Below are positions 33,876 through 43,053 of a stretch of DNA of 64,000 nucleotides, in pieces. The DNA is from an uncultured Pseudomonadota bacterium (GTDB lineage: Bacteria > Bdellovibrionota_B > Oligoflexia > Oligoflexales > CAIYRB01). The notes beneath the pieces are model-generated. The model searched no databases and was not told where the DNA came from. It saw only the letters and a program-made list of their open reading frames with translations. Within the stretch, counting starts at the first letter, position 1, and each line of letters starts with the position of its first letter. A program made the translations under genes and the position numbers. The stretch covers positions 1 through 64,000 of the forward strand of contig CAIYRB010000029.1 in NCBI GenBank assembly GCA_903928445.1, in the 5' to 3' direction.

Positions 33876-34515
33876 CGCCGTTCCCAGCTTGAGTTCCCTA
33901 TCGCTAGAGGCCTACCTCGAGCAGCTAGCGAGCGAGGCGCCAGCCCCAGGCGGTGGGGCGGTCGTCGCACTCCTTGGCGCTCAGGCCTGCGCGCTTTTGG
34001 CCATGACCTTGCGAGTCAGCGGCGAGACCACCAATAGCAGCGGCAAAAAGGGCGAACATAGCGCACTCCTCACGCTGCTCGACGATCGGCGCGCCGTCTT
34101 TGTGCGCTTGGCCGATGACGATGCTAAGGCATTTACCGCGGTCCTTGCCGCCTATAAATTACCCAAGGGTGACGAGGCCGCGAAAAAAGCTCGGGGCGAA
34201 GCGGTACAGAAAGCATTTAAAGAGGCGACGCGAGTCCCTCTGCAAGGCATGGCGGAACTAGCTGCACTCATGGACGTGGTTGACGCCGTGTCGATGACGG
34301 CCAAGGCCTCGGTCGCCAGCGATACTGGAATTGCTCTGCAGCTGGTCGTCGCCGCTTTACAGGCCTCCCGCTACAACGTCTGGATCAACCTGAAGTACCT
34401 CATTGACCCGGACTTCAAGGCCGAAGCGAAAAAGTCCGCAAGATGCCACCTGAGCGGCGTCAAGGAGCGACGTCGTGCGCTGCATCAACGCTTGAAGACG
34501 TTGATTCAGGCCTAG
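33868..34515 (+). CDS. fchA: FchA-like methenyltetrahydrofolate cyclohydrolase (cyclodeaminase family)
   Basis: The 215-residue helical protein has the family signature LASEAPAPGGGAVVALLGA, then a long helix LLDDRRAVFVRLADDDAKAF and VVDAVSMTAKASVASDTG. Members are formiminotetrahydrofolate cyclodeaminases or methenyl-THF cyclohydrolases (FchA). Overlap by 8 bases with the Mtd1-like dehydrogenase points to cyclohydrolase: the pair together would do the job of one bifunctional FolD. Start ATG 33868; an in-frame ATG at 33856 is also possible. Its 3' end overlaps the convergent FAD oxidoreductase by 56 bases. Confidence 0.8.
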   Translation: MPNAVPSLSSLSLEAYLEQLASEAPAPGGGAVVALLGAQACALLAMTLRVSGETTNSSGKKGEHSALLTLLDDRRAVFVRLADDDAKAFTAVLAAYKLPKGDEAAKKARGEAVQKAFKEATRVPLQGMAELAALMDVVDAVSMTAKASVASDTGIALQLVVAALQASRYNVWINLKYLIDPDFKAEAKKSARCHLSGVKERRRALHQRLKTLIQA

Positions 34516-35995
34516 CTACCGGCTCGATGTTCGAACCGATGGCGGCGCTAGCCAAAAACACCGACTGAATCAAATTAGCATCGCCGTCATAACGCGCACC
34601 GTAGGCATCGCCACAAAAAGCCAGCGTCGGCGTCTGAAAGGACTTCTTGTCCAATCGCTCGAGATAGCGGCGGTCGCTATGCACCGGTGATTGGGCCCAA
34701 GCGACTGGCAGCAAAGCGACATGACCGCTCTCACTCACCGTGTCGGGATAGATTTGCTGCAACTTCTTGCGCGCCCTTTTCAAGGCTTTGACGGCTTTGA
34801 TCACGGCTGGAGCTTGGAGCGACAGTTCATAGTCGATGGTCGCTTGAAAGCACAGTTCGCGCTCGCCGCTGCGGATGATCTGCACCCGTTCCGCGGGAAC
34901 AATCGTCACATCTGGAAGATCATGAGCAACGTCCTCAGCAAACAGCAGCCGCTCGGTCAACACCACCATACTCACCGGCTTGGTCTTACTCGCTAGCTGC
35001 AGCAACTGGGTCGGCCAGAGACTGCGTTTGAGCCACTGTGCTGCTTGCCAAGGCGACTGCGCGACAACCAGGGAGCGGGCGCGGTAGGCGCCCTTCTCAG
35101 CGGCAATCGTCCAGAGTCCGCCTTCGAAGTCGGCATGGAGCAGGCGATTGGACATCTCAATATGGACGGCCTCAGCAAAGGCCGGCTGATCCACGAGGAT
35201 CGCCATCATCTCCGCCCAACTACCACTGTGCAATCTGCTGCCATGAAAAGCCGCGCGATCTGCTAAAGCCGCAGTCGCTGCCCCCCAAACATCCGGAATA
35301 CCGACTGCACTGGCAAAGTGCTCCAGCACAATCGCCGCCGGCGCCTTGCGCGGCTGCTTCCAATAGTGCGAAAAGGCATGTGAGCGAGCGGCGGCGACCT
35401 CTTCGGGGTCATCGTCTTGATCGTCGTCTGAACTTGCGCTGCCTTCAGACGCGCCACCTGTCGCGGCACCGCTTCGCGCGCTAGTTGCCAAAACGGGTTT
35501 GGCCGGACCAGCGGCGCTTGCGCCTTGCCGCAAAATGTCCTCTACCTCTCCCCATTGCCGCGACGCGGTGAGGCCTCCGAGCAGACGGGCGCCTTTAGGC
35601 GTGAACCATTCTCGGATCTCTTGCTGCACGATGCGGCCACTAGCCAAGATCCCGATGTGCTGTTGCCGTTGGATGGGCAGTGCTGTGAGATCTTCAGCGC
35701 TGGCCCCAAGGTCCCTAAGCGCCTGTTGCCAGACACCAAACAAGTCATCGGAACCAGCGCTCAAGCCGTAGCCATGAACCTGATCTTCGGGCGAGCTGCT
35801 CCGCATGCGGCCGCCGAGGGTACGTCCCTGGTCCAGCAAAGCGATCCTGAGACCGGGATGCGCTGCGGCCAGCCGAGCCGCCGTCAGAACTCCAGCCGTG
35901 CCGCCACCAGCAATCAGGACATCGTAGATCACGGCCTCGGGGGCGACGGCCGTAGCGTCAGAGGTCGTATCGGTGGCGGTAGAGTTTGCGTCCAT
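34460..35995 (-). CDS. FAD-dependent oxidoreductase (amine oxidase/renalase-like)
   Basis: The N-terminus has the Rossmann FAD motif VLIAGGGTAGVLTAARLAAA and a GG-x-M/R site (LGGRMRS), as in renalase and flavin amine oxidases. The middle is interrupted by an acidic Ala/Ser/Asp-rich insert (SDDDQDDDPEE). The C-terminal part returns to the FAD domain with AFCGDAYGARYDGDANLIQS. Substrate unknown. The C-terminal end overlaps the convergent cyclohydrolase gene. Confidence 0.75.
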   Translation of the reverse strand: MDANSTATDTTSDATAVAPEAVIYDVLIAGGGTAGVLTAARLAAAHPGLRIALLDQGRTLGGRMRSSSPEDQVHGYGLSAGSDDLFGVWQQALRDLGASAEDLTALPIQRQQHIGILASGRIVQQEIREWFTPKGARLLGGLTASRQWGEVEDILRQGASAAGPAKPVLATSARSGAATGGASEGSASSDDDQDDDPEEVAAARSHAFSHYWKQPRKAPAAIVLEHFASAVGIPDVWGAATAALADRAAFHGSRLHSGSWAEMMAILVDQPAFAEAVHIEMSNRLLHADFEGGLWTIAAEKGAYRARSLVVAQSPWQAAQWLKRSLWPTQLLQLASKTKPVSMVVLTERLLFAEDVAHDLPDVTIVPAERVQIIRSGERELCFQATIDYELSLQAPAVIKAVKALKRARKKLQQIYPDTVSESGHVALLPVAWAQSPVHSDRRYLERLDKKSFQTPTLAFCGDAYGARYDGDANLIQSVFLASAAIGSNIEPVARPESTSSSVDAAHDVAP

Positions 35996-36080
35996 GGTCG
36001 GCCTCGTTTCTTCGTGTCCTTAAAATCCCACAGAGGCGCCAGCTGCGTCCAGCGCCGAATCTGGAGACGACGATTAGACT

Positions 36081-36845
36081 TTAGGTTGCCGCCGCGCTGG
36101 GCGTGGCCGTCAGCCATTCACGCTTGCCTGGAAGCAGTGCGGGAATTTTCTTCCAGCTCCAACCAGCAGCAGCCAGGGCGCGACGCACTGGGCCCGCGAC
36201 GCTGTAGGTCATCAGCACGCAGCTGGAAGCGGCGGTTGCCCGAACCCGACTGAACCAGGCTGCTTGCCACAAGGGCGGATTTTTCTCGGGGGAAAACGGG
36301 TCTTGCCACACATGGGTATAGCCACTTAGGTCTGGCGCAGGCGGGATCTCGGTCGTCGCGGCGTCATGGATGTGAATGTGCCAGGTGGCGGTCGCTTCGG
36401 CGCTTTGATGCGCGACCTTTGCACTATAGAGTTGCGGCGATTCAAGCCTTAGTTGCAAACAAAAATGCGTGATGCCCGCTGGCCAACGCTCCTGCCACGG
36501 TGCCGCGCCGGAAGCCAGGGCCGCGACTAATTCGCGGTTGATCTCGAGGCTGTGGATGACCAGAGGCCCTGGGTTACTGGCCTCATTCCAAGCAGTTAAG
36601 GTCGCGACTGCATTTAATCCCAGGCCCAAACCGACGTCGAGGACCGCAATGCGCTGCGGACCCTCTTGCCACAGTGCTGCAAGGCCGCTGGATTCGACAT
36701 AGAGCAAGCGAGCCTCAGCCATCGCGCCTGCCTGAGTGTGATAGGTCTCACCGTGCTCTGGGTGAATCATCGTCAAGCTGCCGTCAGCCGTGCTGACCGG
36801 AGTGCCAAGAGATTTTGATGGAGCTTGTGCGTTGATAGTTTTCAA
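36081..36845 (-). CDS. mnmD: tRNA mnm5U methyltransferase, MnmC N-terminal-domain type (MnmD-like)
   Basis: The protein matches the methyltransferase half of MnmC: GETYHTQAGAMAEARLLYV, SAM motif AVLDVGLGLGLNAVATL, and HVWQDPFSPEKNPPLW, then TYSVAGPVRRALAAAGW. It would finish mnm5(s2)U34 in tRNA by methylating nm5U. The FAD oxidase half of MnmC is absent, as in stand-alone MnmD. An FAD oxidoreductase gene lies 85 bases downstream, but it does not look like MnmC C-terminal domain. Confidence 0.82.
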   Translation of the reverse strand: MKTINAQAPSKSLGTPVSTADGSLTMIHPEHGETYHTQAGAMAEARLLYVESSGLAALWQEGPQRIAVLDVGLGLGLNAVATLTAWNEASNPGPLVIHSLEINRELVAALASGAAPWQERWPAGITHFCLQLRLESPQLYSAKVAHQSAEATATWHIHIHDAATTEIPPAPDLSGYTHVWQDPFSPEKNPPLWQAAWFSRVRATAASSCVLMTYSVAGPVRRALAAAGWSWKKIPALLPGKREWLTATPSAAAT

Positions 36846-36907
36846 GGGATCCTGGTCGGCGATGCGCCGCGCTTGGTGACGCAGCTAAGGGATAAAGGAA
36901 GCTGGAC

Positions 36908-37609
36908 ATGTCATTACATCATACGAGCCATGTGGAATCCCACTTCACCGCCGGAGCCATCGTCCGCGACCTGGTGATTGGCATGTCTGATGGCTTGACC
37001 GTCCCGTTTGCGCTAGCCGCGGGCCTAGCGTCTGCCGTGCAGAGCAACCAGGTCGTAGTCACCGCTGGGCTGGCCGAAATCGCCGCTGGGGCCATCGCCA
37101 TGGGCCTCGGAGGCTACCTGGCCGGGCGTGGGGATGTCGAGCACTATACTCAAGAGAAGCACCGTGAAGAGCGGGAAATACGCGATATTCCGGACGAAGA
37201 AGAGCGCGAGGTCATTGAAATATTTGAAACTTACGGGGTCACCGCAGCAGAGGCCCAGGTCGTCGTCAACGGCCTCAAGCGCCAGCCTGAGCTATGGCGC
37301 GATTTCATGATGCGCTTTGAGCTTGGCCTCGAAGAGCCTGACCCCAAACGGGCTGTGACCAGTGCGCTGACGATCGGCGGATCGTACATCCTCGGCGGCT
37401 TTTTTCCGCTGATACCGTATGTGGCATTGCCTGGAGCAAACGAGGCCTTGCTGGCCTCGGTGGGAGTCACCCTGGTCGCCTTGTTGGGATTTGGCTACGT
37501 CAAAGGCCGCCTGACGGGAACAGGAGCTTGGCGTACCGCGCTACGAACCGCGGCGATCGGTGGACTCGCAGCGAGTGCAGCCTACGGTATCGCTAAATTG
37601 GTGGCATAG
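36908..37609 (+). CDS. VIT/CCC1-family Fe(II)/Mn(II) transporter
   Basis: The 233-residue membrane protein has RDLVIGMSDGLTVPFALAAG, then AGLAEIAAGAIAMGLGGYLA and a cytoplasmic Glu-rich helix (EKHREEREIRDIPDEEEREV) that binds metal in the VIT1 family. Three more membrane helices follow. It probably exports or sequesters iron or manganese. AGGA precedes the ATG. It stands alone before tRNA-Pro. Confidence 0.9.
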   Translation: MSLHHTSHVESHFTAGAIVRDLVIGMSDGLTVPFALAAGLASAVQSNQVVVTAGLAEIAAGAIAMGLGGYLAGRGDVEHYTQEKHREEREIRDIPDEEEREVIEIFETYGVTAAEAQVVVNGLKRQPELWRDFMMRFELGLEEPDPKRAVTSALTIGGSYILGGFFPLIPYVALPGANEALLASVGVTLVALLGFGYVKGRLTGTGAWRTALRTAAIGGLAASAAYGIAKLVA

Positions 37610-37668
37610 GCGCTAGTAGCTTGACGCTGACTCTAGTGGCTGTTAGAAGGATTGCTCAGCTTCGACGT

Positions 37669-37744
37669 CGGGGTGTAGCGCAGTTGGTAGCGCGCGTGGT
37701 TTGGGACCATGAGGTCGCAAGTTCGAATCTTGTCACCCCGACCA
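37669..37744 (+). tRNA. tRNA-Pro(TGG)
   Basis: The 76-base sequence folds as a standard tRNA. The acceptor is CGGGGTG/CACCCCG with ACCA, the anticodon stem CGTGG/CCATG encloses the loop TTTGGGA (anticodon TGG), and the T-arm has GTTCGAATC. CCA is encoded. Confidence 0.96.
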
Positions 37745-37752
37745 AAAGTTAA

Positions 37753-37787
37753 GAAAAAGCCCCGTGAAAACAGGGCTTTTTCTTTTT
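37753..37787 (+). terminator. Terminator after tRNA-Pro
   Basis: GAAAAAGCCC (37753-37762) pairs with GGGCTTTTTC (37773-37782), then TTTTT. It directly follows the tRNA. Confidence 0.88.
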
Positions 37788-37828
37788 AAAATCCTCTCGA
37801 AAAATGGTCTGCGACCACTTGCGACCAC

Positions 37829-37981
37829 CTAGCTTAAGACCCACTGCTTTTTCACGTACTCGCCGTAAGCTTTTTGGTCTCGCTTGGCGTAGCTAGGCCC
37901 GTGAGCCTTTGGCTCTCCGGTCGTTGCGGAGCCGTTTTCTAGAAGTACCCATAATTTCCTGTAAATATTGGAATTATCCCG
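37829..37981 (-). pseudogene. Possible C-terminal gene fragment next to tRNA-Pro
   Basis: A minus-strand frame open for 50 codons reads protein-like: SNIYRKLWVLLENGSATTGE, then KAHGPSYAKRDQKAYGEYVK and KQWVLS, ending at 37829. No in-frame ATG or GTG exists after the upstream stop. It may be the tail of a degraded mobile gene, since tRNA 3' ends often flank such remains. The protein family is not recognised. The region 37787-38075 holds nothing else. Confidence 0.3.
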
Positions 37982-38075
37982 TTACAGGCAGCGACAGCCG
38001 AAAAGACGCCCTTGTTTCATGCATAAGCCGCTGATTTTTGTGGATGCAGCTGCTATTTTCCTCTAACATACTGAT

Positions 38076-39449
38076 ATGGAACGAAAACAAACATGGAATC
38101 TAGGGCAATGGCTGACCTCACCCCGCCGCAAGCCCCTTATTATCCGTGGTGCCCGCCAGGTCGGGAAGTCGACGCTTGTGCGCATGCTAGCCGAGGGGGC
38201 GGGACGGCGGCTTATTGCGGTCAATCTCGAGCGCCATGCGGAGCTCGACAGTGTATTCGCGACGCTCGACTTAGCCAAGATCATCCCGGCGATTGAGTCT
38301 TTGCCGGGCAGTGGACGTATCACAGATAATGACATTCTCTTCCTCGATGAGATCCAGGCAACGCCGCACGCTTTGGCGGCGCTTCGTTACTTTCATGAGG
38401 AGCGTCCGCAGTTGGCAGTCGTGGCAGCCGGATCCCTGCTTGAGTTCGTTCTTGCGGATCACGATTTCGCGATGCCAGTTGGTCGTGTTCGATTTCTTCA
38501 CCTCCATCCGATGGATTTTGAGGAGTTCCTGGCCGCAGTCGACGAGCCGGTGCTTCTCGAGCGATTGCGCACGCTGACTCCAGAGGGCGGGATCGACGCG
38601 GTTGCACACTCCCGCCTTCGCGAGCTTTTCACGCTTTATTCGTTTGTCGGCGGCATGCCGGAAGCCGTTTCGACTTGGGTCGACACCCGCAGCCCTATAG
38701 CCGTGCGCGAAGTACAGTCCGGGCTTATCGACACGTATAAGGCAGACTTTGCGAAATACGGGCTGCGCCAAGACATGCCCGATCTGCACCTTCTCTTCGA
38801 CCGCGCCGCACGCAACGTCGGTCGAAAGGTGAAATATGCAGCGCTCCTTGCGGATGAGCAAAGTCGAACGGTGCGGAGGCTCCTGAACTTGCTGATCTCT
38901 GCGCGGCTTTTCTACCGGGTTCATCACGCTGATTGCCAAGGGATGCCGCTGCGCGCTGGTATTGACGACCGAATCTATAAGCTCCTGATGCTTGATGTCG
39001 GCCTGTTTAACGCCGTGCGTCGTTTCGAATGGTCGAGCGCTAAAGGGGAGCTAGAAGAGTCGGTCGCGCATCGTGGGGCACTGGCCGAGCAGCTCGTCGG
39101 CCAGGAGCTACTAGCCAGTGGCGTCACTGGCTCTGCCGATGAGCTCGTCTATTGGTTGCGGGAAGGGCGCGGCAACAATGCCGAGGTTGATTACGTCATA
39201 GCCGCCGGTGGCAAGGCTGTGCCTATCGAGGTGAAATCAGGAGAGACCGGATCGTTGAAATCACTATTTGTATTTGCTGATACCCACCGGAGCCGACGCG
39301 CCGTACGACTCGACCTCGGTATGCCCAGCCTACGGCCGACTGCGCACGCGAAGGGCAATGAGAAGGCCAAAGCAACCGAGATGGAGCTGCTTTCACTGCC
39401 GATCTACGCCGCTGGACAGCTGGGGCGAATTCTAGGCGATGATCTGTAA
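38076..39449 (+). CDS. ATPase with DUF4143 domain (AAA_14-type)
   Basis: The 457-residue protein has Walker A IIRGARQVGKSTLVRML, Walker B NDILFLDEIQATP, and the region MDFEEFLAAV typical of this family. From about 195 to 370 it is DUF4143 (LYSFVGGMPEAVSTWV), ending in a nuclease-fold-like segment NNAEVDYVIAAGGKAVPIEV and KSGE. Such ATPases are scattered by horizontal transfer, and their role is unclear. No Shine-Dalgarno is seen at the ATG. The position just after tRNA-Pro suggests acquired DNA. Confidence 0.88.
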   Translation: MERKQTWNLGQWLTSPRRKPLIIRGARQVGKSTLVRMLAEGAGRRLIAVNLERHAELDSVFATLDLAKIIPAIESLPGSGRITDNDILFLDEIQATPHALAALRYFHEERPQLAVVAAGSLLEFVLADHDFAMPVGRVRFLHLHPMDFEEFLAAVDEPVLLERLRTLTPEGGIDAVAHSRLRELFTLYSFVGGMPEAVSTWVDTRSPIAVREVQSGLIDTYKADFAKYGLRQDMPDLHLLFDRAARNVGRKVKYAALLADEQSRTVRRLLNLLISARLFYRVHHADCQGMPLRAGIDDRIYKLLMLDVGLFNAVRRFEWSSAKGELEESVAHRGALAEQLVGQELLASGVTGSADELVYWLREGRGNNAEVDYVIAAGGKAVPIEVKSGETGSLKSLFVFADTHRSRRAVRLDLGMPSLRPTAHAKGNEKAKATEMELLSLPIYAAGQLGRILGDDL

Positions 39450-39711
39450 ACAAGCCGGATTTTCAAGGCGAAGGGTGCGGTGGCTCACGCGCAGGTCAAT
39501 TTGCGCGACGAGGTGGCAAGCAACGATCATCGACTTCGTTGGTCGTTCAGCGCTGGAACAAGACTCAAAGGAACGCTACCTACAGATTGTCGATGAACGA
39601 GTGTCCGCGCTGAACAAGCAGTAATAGAGCAGCGGAGCACCCTAAGGTGAGGAGGTCCGCCGCCGGATGCCGCTGTGAACTCGACCCCAAAGTCGGATAA
39701 CGGTTCAAGCC

Positions 39712-40968
39712 TCACATCTTGGCGCAAGCGGACTGAACCTCGGCGAGAAGCAAGTTGAAATTGGTCTTCAAAGTCGCCTGCGCTCGCATTTGATCCTCCA
39801 CAGTAGGATCGGGCGGATGACTCTGCCCGGCTGCTAGTGACTCCACGGACGCGTTGACTTTTTCGCTGTAGCGACGAACTTCCGGCTCAAATTGCTGAAA
39901 GCGATCGTTGCATTCGCTGAACGATGCCGGCGGCTGGATGAATCGATGTATATATTTAGCATATGGCGGCAATTTATGGGGTGGCACCTTGGTCGGCTGC
40001 CAGACCGTGTGCTCCCAGGCATATTGTTGCTTGTCGGAGCCCGTGACTTTAGTTGTCACGGAATGCCACAACTCTTGCGAAACGCCTCCTGGCAATTTAT
40101 TACCAAGGCGTAAGTCAGCATTAGCTTTGACGACGATCTTGCCGTCGATGGTGCGAAACTGCCCATCTTCAACCCCAAGGTCACCGACCACTATGCCTAG
40201 CTTTGGATGATACCCAAGACTGGCAACCGTGGTGATGTTCGTATCAATGATGGTAACCTGGCCTTCAGCGATTGCTGCGGTAAAATTCAATGCCTTAACT
40301 CCCCCGCCAATGGCTGCATGAAAACTAATCCCAGGGATGAACGACACGGCGACAGCTTGAGCTTCCTGGTAGACGACTTGCGACCTACCACCAAATTCAC
40401 CGCCGATATTGCCAGTGACGGTCACGCCAAGAAACGGCACAGGATAGAAGGTCGCATCGTCGCCTAGGGTTCGCGTAAATGACTGATTCCACTTACCCTT
40501 AATATCACCGTGATACTTTTCCTGACCCAGATAACGAATGATCGCCTGGACGCCCGCTGGATCCGGACTGGCCTGAACCAGGATCTCAATCGCCTGACCG
40601 TGACCACCACTACCAGCACCACCAATTTGCTTGCCAAAAACATAAGCATCGATCCAAAAATCGGCTTTAAACGACGGGGCCGCGTGTTCTTGCAGCACGG
40701 TATCGGCTGTCAAATTGGTATCGACCTCAAAGCGGTCCTTGCTGCCGATTGCGAGGTAGGCATCTCCGGGAACCGCCATACTTGCAAGCGCTGCAAGCGA
40801 GGGATTCGCGCGTGCATAGCTGGTCAGATTGAAATGCAAACCAGCTTCACTAAGGTCTGTTCCCGGGCTGCTGCTACTTGCGACGTTACTGGTTAATGAT
40901 TTACAGCCAGTGACTAAAGTCGCGGTCGCCAACAGCATGATCGCCTGAACCAACCGACGCGTAAACAT
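39712..40968 (-). CDS. Lipoprotein of unknown function, 418 aa
   Basis: ATG at 40968 has GAGG 6 bases upstream. The signal ends with lipobox LVTGC. The mature part is beta-rich with Gly-dense stretches (GKQIGGAGSGGHGQAIEILV, GVTVTGNIGGEFGGRSQVVY). It has a C-terminal helical segment ending SACAKM. It may be a surface lipoprotein with a beta-sandwich or barrel-like fold. It is divergent from the HEAT-like gene. Family not recognised. Confidence 0.7.
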   Translation of the reverse strand: MFTRRLVQAIMLLATATLVTGCKSLTSNVASSSSPGTDLSEAGLHFNLTSYARANPSLAALASMAVPGDAYLAIGSKDRFEVDTNLTADTVLQEHAAPSFKADFWIDAYVFGKQIGGAGSGGHGQAIEILVQASPDPAGVQAIIRYLGQEKYHGDIKGKWNQSFTRTLGDDATFYPVPFLGVTVTGNIGGEFGGRSQVVYQEAQAVAVSFIPGISFHAAIGGGVKALNFTAAIAEGQVTIIDTNITTVASLGYHPKLGIVVGDLGVEDGQFRTIDGKIVVKANADLRLGNKLPGGVSQELWHSVTTKVTGSDKQQYAWEHTVWQPTKVPPHKLPPYAKYIHRFIQPPASFSECNDRFQQFEPEVRRYSEKVNASVESLAAGQSHPPDPTVEDQMRAQATLKTNFNLLLAEVQSACAKM

Positions 40969-41067
40969 GATCAACCTCACTTTTGGTGGCGACCCTACAC
41001 GGTATCCATATAAAAGTGTAACCTATTTAGATCTCGGTCGTAACGTCAGCACGAGGACGCCATTTTG

Positions 41068-42126
41068 ATGAAACATCAAGTAAATATTTACGGATTATCG
41101 CGTGGTCTTTTAGGTCTTTTAGGCCTATTGGCATTGATCATCGGACTAGTCCTCAGCACCTTTATGCAGAAGCAAGACATAACCCCCAACGTGGGAGCTC
41201 CGACAGCTTTGGCGCGTGTCCAGACTATCACCACGGCAACTGCGGCTGGCGAGGTCTACACCCTGTTCGGCCAGATCAAGACTTGGCTGCAACAGGATCC
41301 TGCCGCGCTAGCCCAAGTCGCAAAAATGCTTAACGATACGCGCGGCGAAGACGATGATACAAGGCGCCGCATGTCCCTGCTGTACGGCGCACTGGCCGAA
41401 TCCACCAACCCAGCGGCAGGACTAGCCTTAGTCGACCTCCTGCGCCAACGACTCTCTGAATCGGCCGTGATTCAGGCGGCCGCAGCTCTAGGCGATCAAA
41501 TCCACCCGCCCAAAGCGGCTCTTGATGCCCTTTGGCAGGAGGTGCAGCAACCACTGAGCGCAGCAAGTCGCAATGTCTCTTTACTAGCTTTTGGCAGCCT
41601 CGCGCATCACCTGGACAACGACCTTAATGACGCTACCATGCGGCTCCTGAGCTTGACGTCTCACAGCCATAGACCTCAAGCCGAAATCGAAGTGCTGGCC
41701 GCCATGGGCAATCATGGGTCGATGGCGTATGTTTCATATATCCGCAAAGCCGCCGCTAACCCGAGTCCACAAATCCGTGGCGCTGCTTTATACGCTCTGC
41801 GCTTCCTTCCAAGCTCAGAGTTGCGCGACTGGCTGGCAGTGACCGCGGCAGCAGATGCAAGTAATGCCGTCAAGGCGGAGGCCGTGCGTTCGCTACGTGT
41901 TCTGAGCCGAGACGCCATGGATGTACAACGTCTCACCATAGTGGCACGCTCGAGCACAGACCCCGACGTGCAACTCCAAGTCGCCCGTATCCTTAAAAAC
42001 TCATGCGAAGAAGTCGACCGCTCGCTGCGCGATCACGCTCTCGGTGATATCGCCCAGCACACGCATTTTGACTCGGTCCGGGAGTTCATCGGCAACGGCG
42101 AAGGGATCCCTGTTAAAAGTCATTAA
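41068..42126 (+). CDS. Membrane-anchored HEAT-repeat-like protein
   Basis: One N-terminal membrane helix (LLGLLGLLALIIGLVLSTFM) is followed by about 300 residues of helical pairs of 30-35 residues. These have HEAT-like features (ALVDLLRQRLSESAVIQAAA, IRGAALYALRFLPSSELRDW, VQLQVARILKNSCEEVDRSL). The fold suggests a periplasmic scaffold. ATG at 41068 (or TTG at 41065). The function is not known. Confidence 0.65.
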   Translation: MKHQVNIYGLSRGLLGLLGLLALIIGLVLSTFMQKQDITPNVGAPTALARVQTITTATAAGEVYTLFGQIKTWLQQDPAALAQVAKMLNDTRGEDDDTRRRMSLLYGALAESTNPAAGLALVDLLRQRLSESAVIQAAAALGDQIHPPKAALDALWQEVQQPLSAASRNVSLLAFGSLAHHLDNDLNDATMRLLSLTSHSHRPQAEIEVLAAMGNHGSMAYVSYIRKAAANPSPQIRGAALYALRFLPSSELRDWLAVTAAADASNAVKAEAVRSLRVLSRDAMDVQRLTIVARSSTDPDVQLQVARILKNSCEEVDRSLRDHALGDIAQHTHFDSVREFIGNGEGIPVKSH

Positions 42127-42275
42127 GCGGGCGACCAGGATGCCCGGTCTCGTCGGACAATCTCAAGGTCCACATGGGGGGCCGACCGCGCCGCGAAGAA
42201 AGCACTAAAGTTTTGGCTGATTATGCCGATAAGACCAACCAGTTGCAGCAATCGCTTAAACAAAAGTTTATTAAC

Positions 42276-42971
42276 ATGACATTTATAAATAATTTCAGAG
42301 TCTTGCTATTGGCAGGATCGATCGCACTCCTGTTGCTGTCTTGCAGCTCTGGTGGCGGCAGCAAGGCGCCATCCCCCGCCGGAGGCTCCAGCAGCACCCA
42401 ATCCCCCCAGTCGGCCAACACAACCGGGAGCGTGGCTACCGCCATGTCAGGAGGGTCAGGAGGGTCAGGAGGGTCAGGAGGGTCAGGAGGGTCAGGAGGC
42501 AATACAGTCGCAACCGGCAGCAGCGCTACCGCTCAAGGTGGAAGCCCCACAACTAGCACAGGGAGCGGCACCGCTGCCATCAGCGCGACCGCCAACGCCG
42601 GCGGGAGCAGCGTCGGAATCACTGTGACGACCGGACCAAATGGCACCGTGACGGTGATGCAAAACACTCCGAACACGCTTACACCCGGAGGCGGCGTAAG
42701 CGTTGGCACCTGCGACAGCGTGAAGACGCGGGCGACTTGCCTGGAGTACTACCTACCGCAATCTGACCCGACGGCAGCAAGCCGGTACCAGGCGAGTTGC
42801 GGCCAGCAGCAAGGCACGTTCGGCGCGCCTGGCGCCTGCCCATCCAGCAACGCCGTTGGCAATTGCACGATCATCCTGGGCGGCTCCGGGATCAGTGTCG
42901 CCTACTATGGCAATACCAACGTGGCATCGATGCGCGCCTCGTGCGCCAGTCAGAACGGCATCTGGCAGTGA
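42276..42971 (+). CDS. Lipoprotein with Gly-Ser repeat linker
   Basis: From ATG 42276 the sequence MTFINNFRVLLLAGSIALLL ends in the lipobox-like LLSC. A Gly/Ser/Thr-rich tether holds six Ser-Gly-Gly units. The C-terminal 80 residues have six Cys (GTCDSVKTRATCLEYY, ASCGQQQG, GACPSS, GNCTI, ASCASQNG), a disulfide-rich small domain. An upstream in-frame ATG (42174, after AAGG) would bury the signal, so I prefer 42276. Probably surface exposed. Family unknown. Confidence 0.6.
   Translation: MTFINNFRVLLLAGSIALLLLSCSSGGGSKAPSPAGGSSSTQSPQSANTTGSVATAMSGGSGGSGGSGGSGGSGGNTVATGSSATAQGGSPTTSTGSGTAAISATANAGGSSVGITVTTGPNGTVTVMQNTPNTLTPGGGVSVGTCDSVKTRATCLEYYLPQSDPTAASRYQASCGQQQGTFGAPGACPSSNAVGNCTIILGGSGISVAYYGNTNVASMRASCASQNGIWQ
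42447..42500 (+). repeat. Six 9-bp tandem repeats (TCAGGAGGG) in a lipoprotein gene
   Basis: Six consecutive units (the last ends in C) encode Ser-Gly-Gly. The first five are identical, which favours slippage. As the unit is three codons, copy changes would alter linker length without shifting frame. Confidence 0.92.
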
Positions 42972-43053
42972 CGGAGGCTGGCGCCTTAGGTCGTCAAGAA
43001 GGCTAAAATGTCCTCCGGAGTGCTCGAGATTTGACCACTCGTAGCTTCGACTT

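Noticed and set aside
39439-39624. 61-codon frame after the DUF4143 gene
   Set aside because: Overlaps the ATPase stop and has no ribosome-binding site. The tail (ERYLQIVDERVSALNKQ) looks protein-like, so a remnant cannot be excluded, but support is too thin.
42447-42500. Possible CRISPR-like array
   Set aside because: The repeats are contiguous 9-bp units without spacers and lie in a coding frame; no cas genes in the window.
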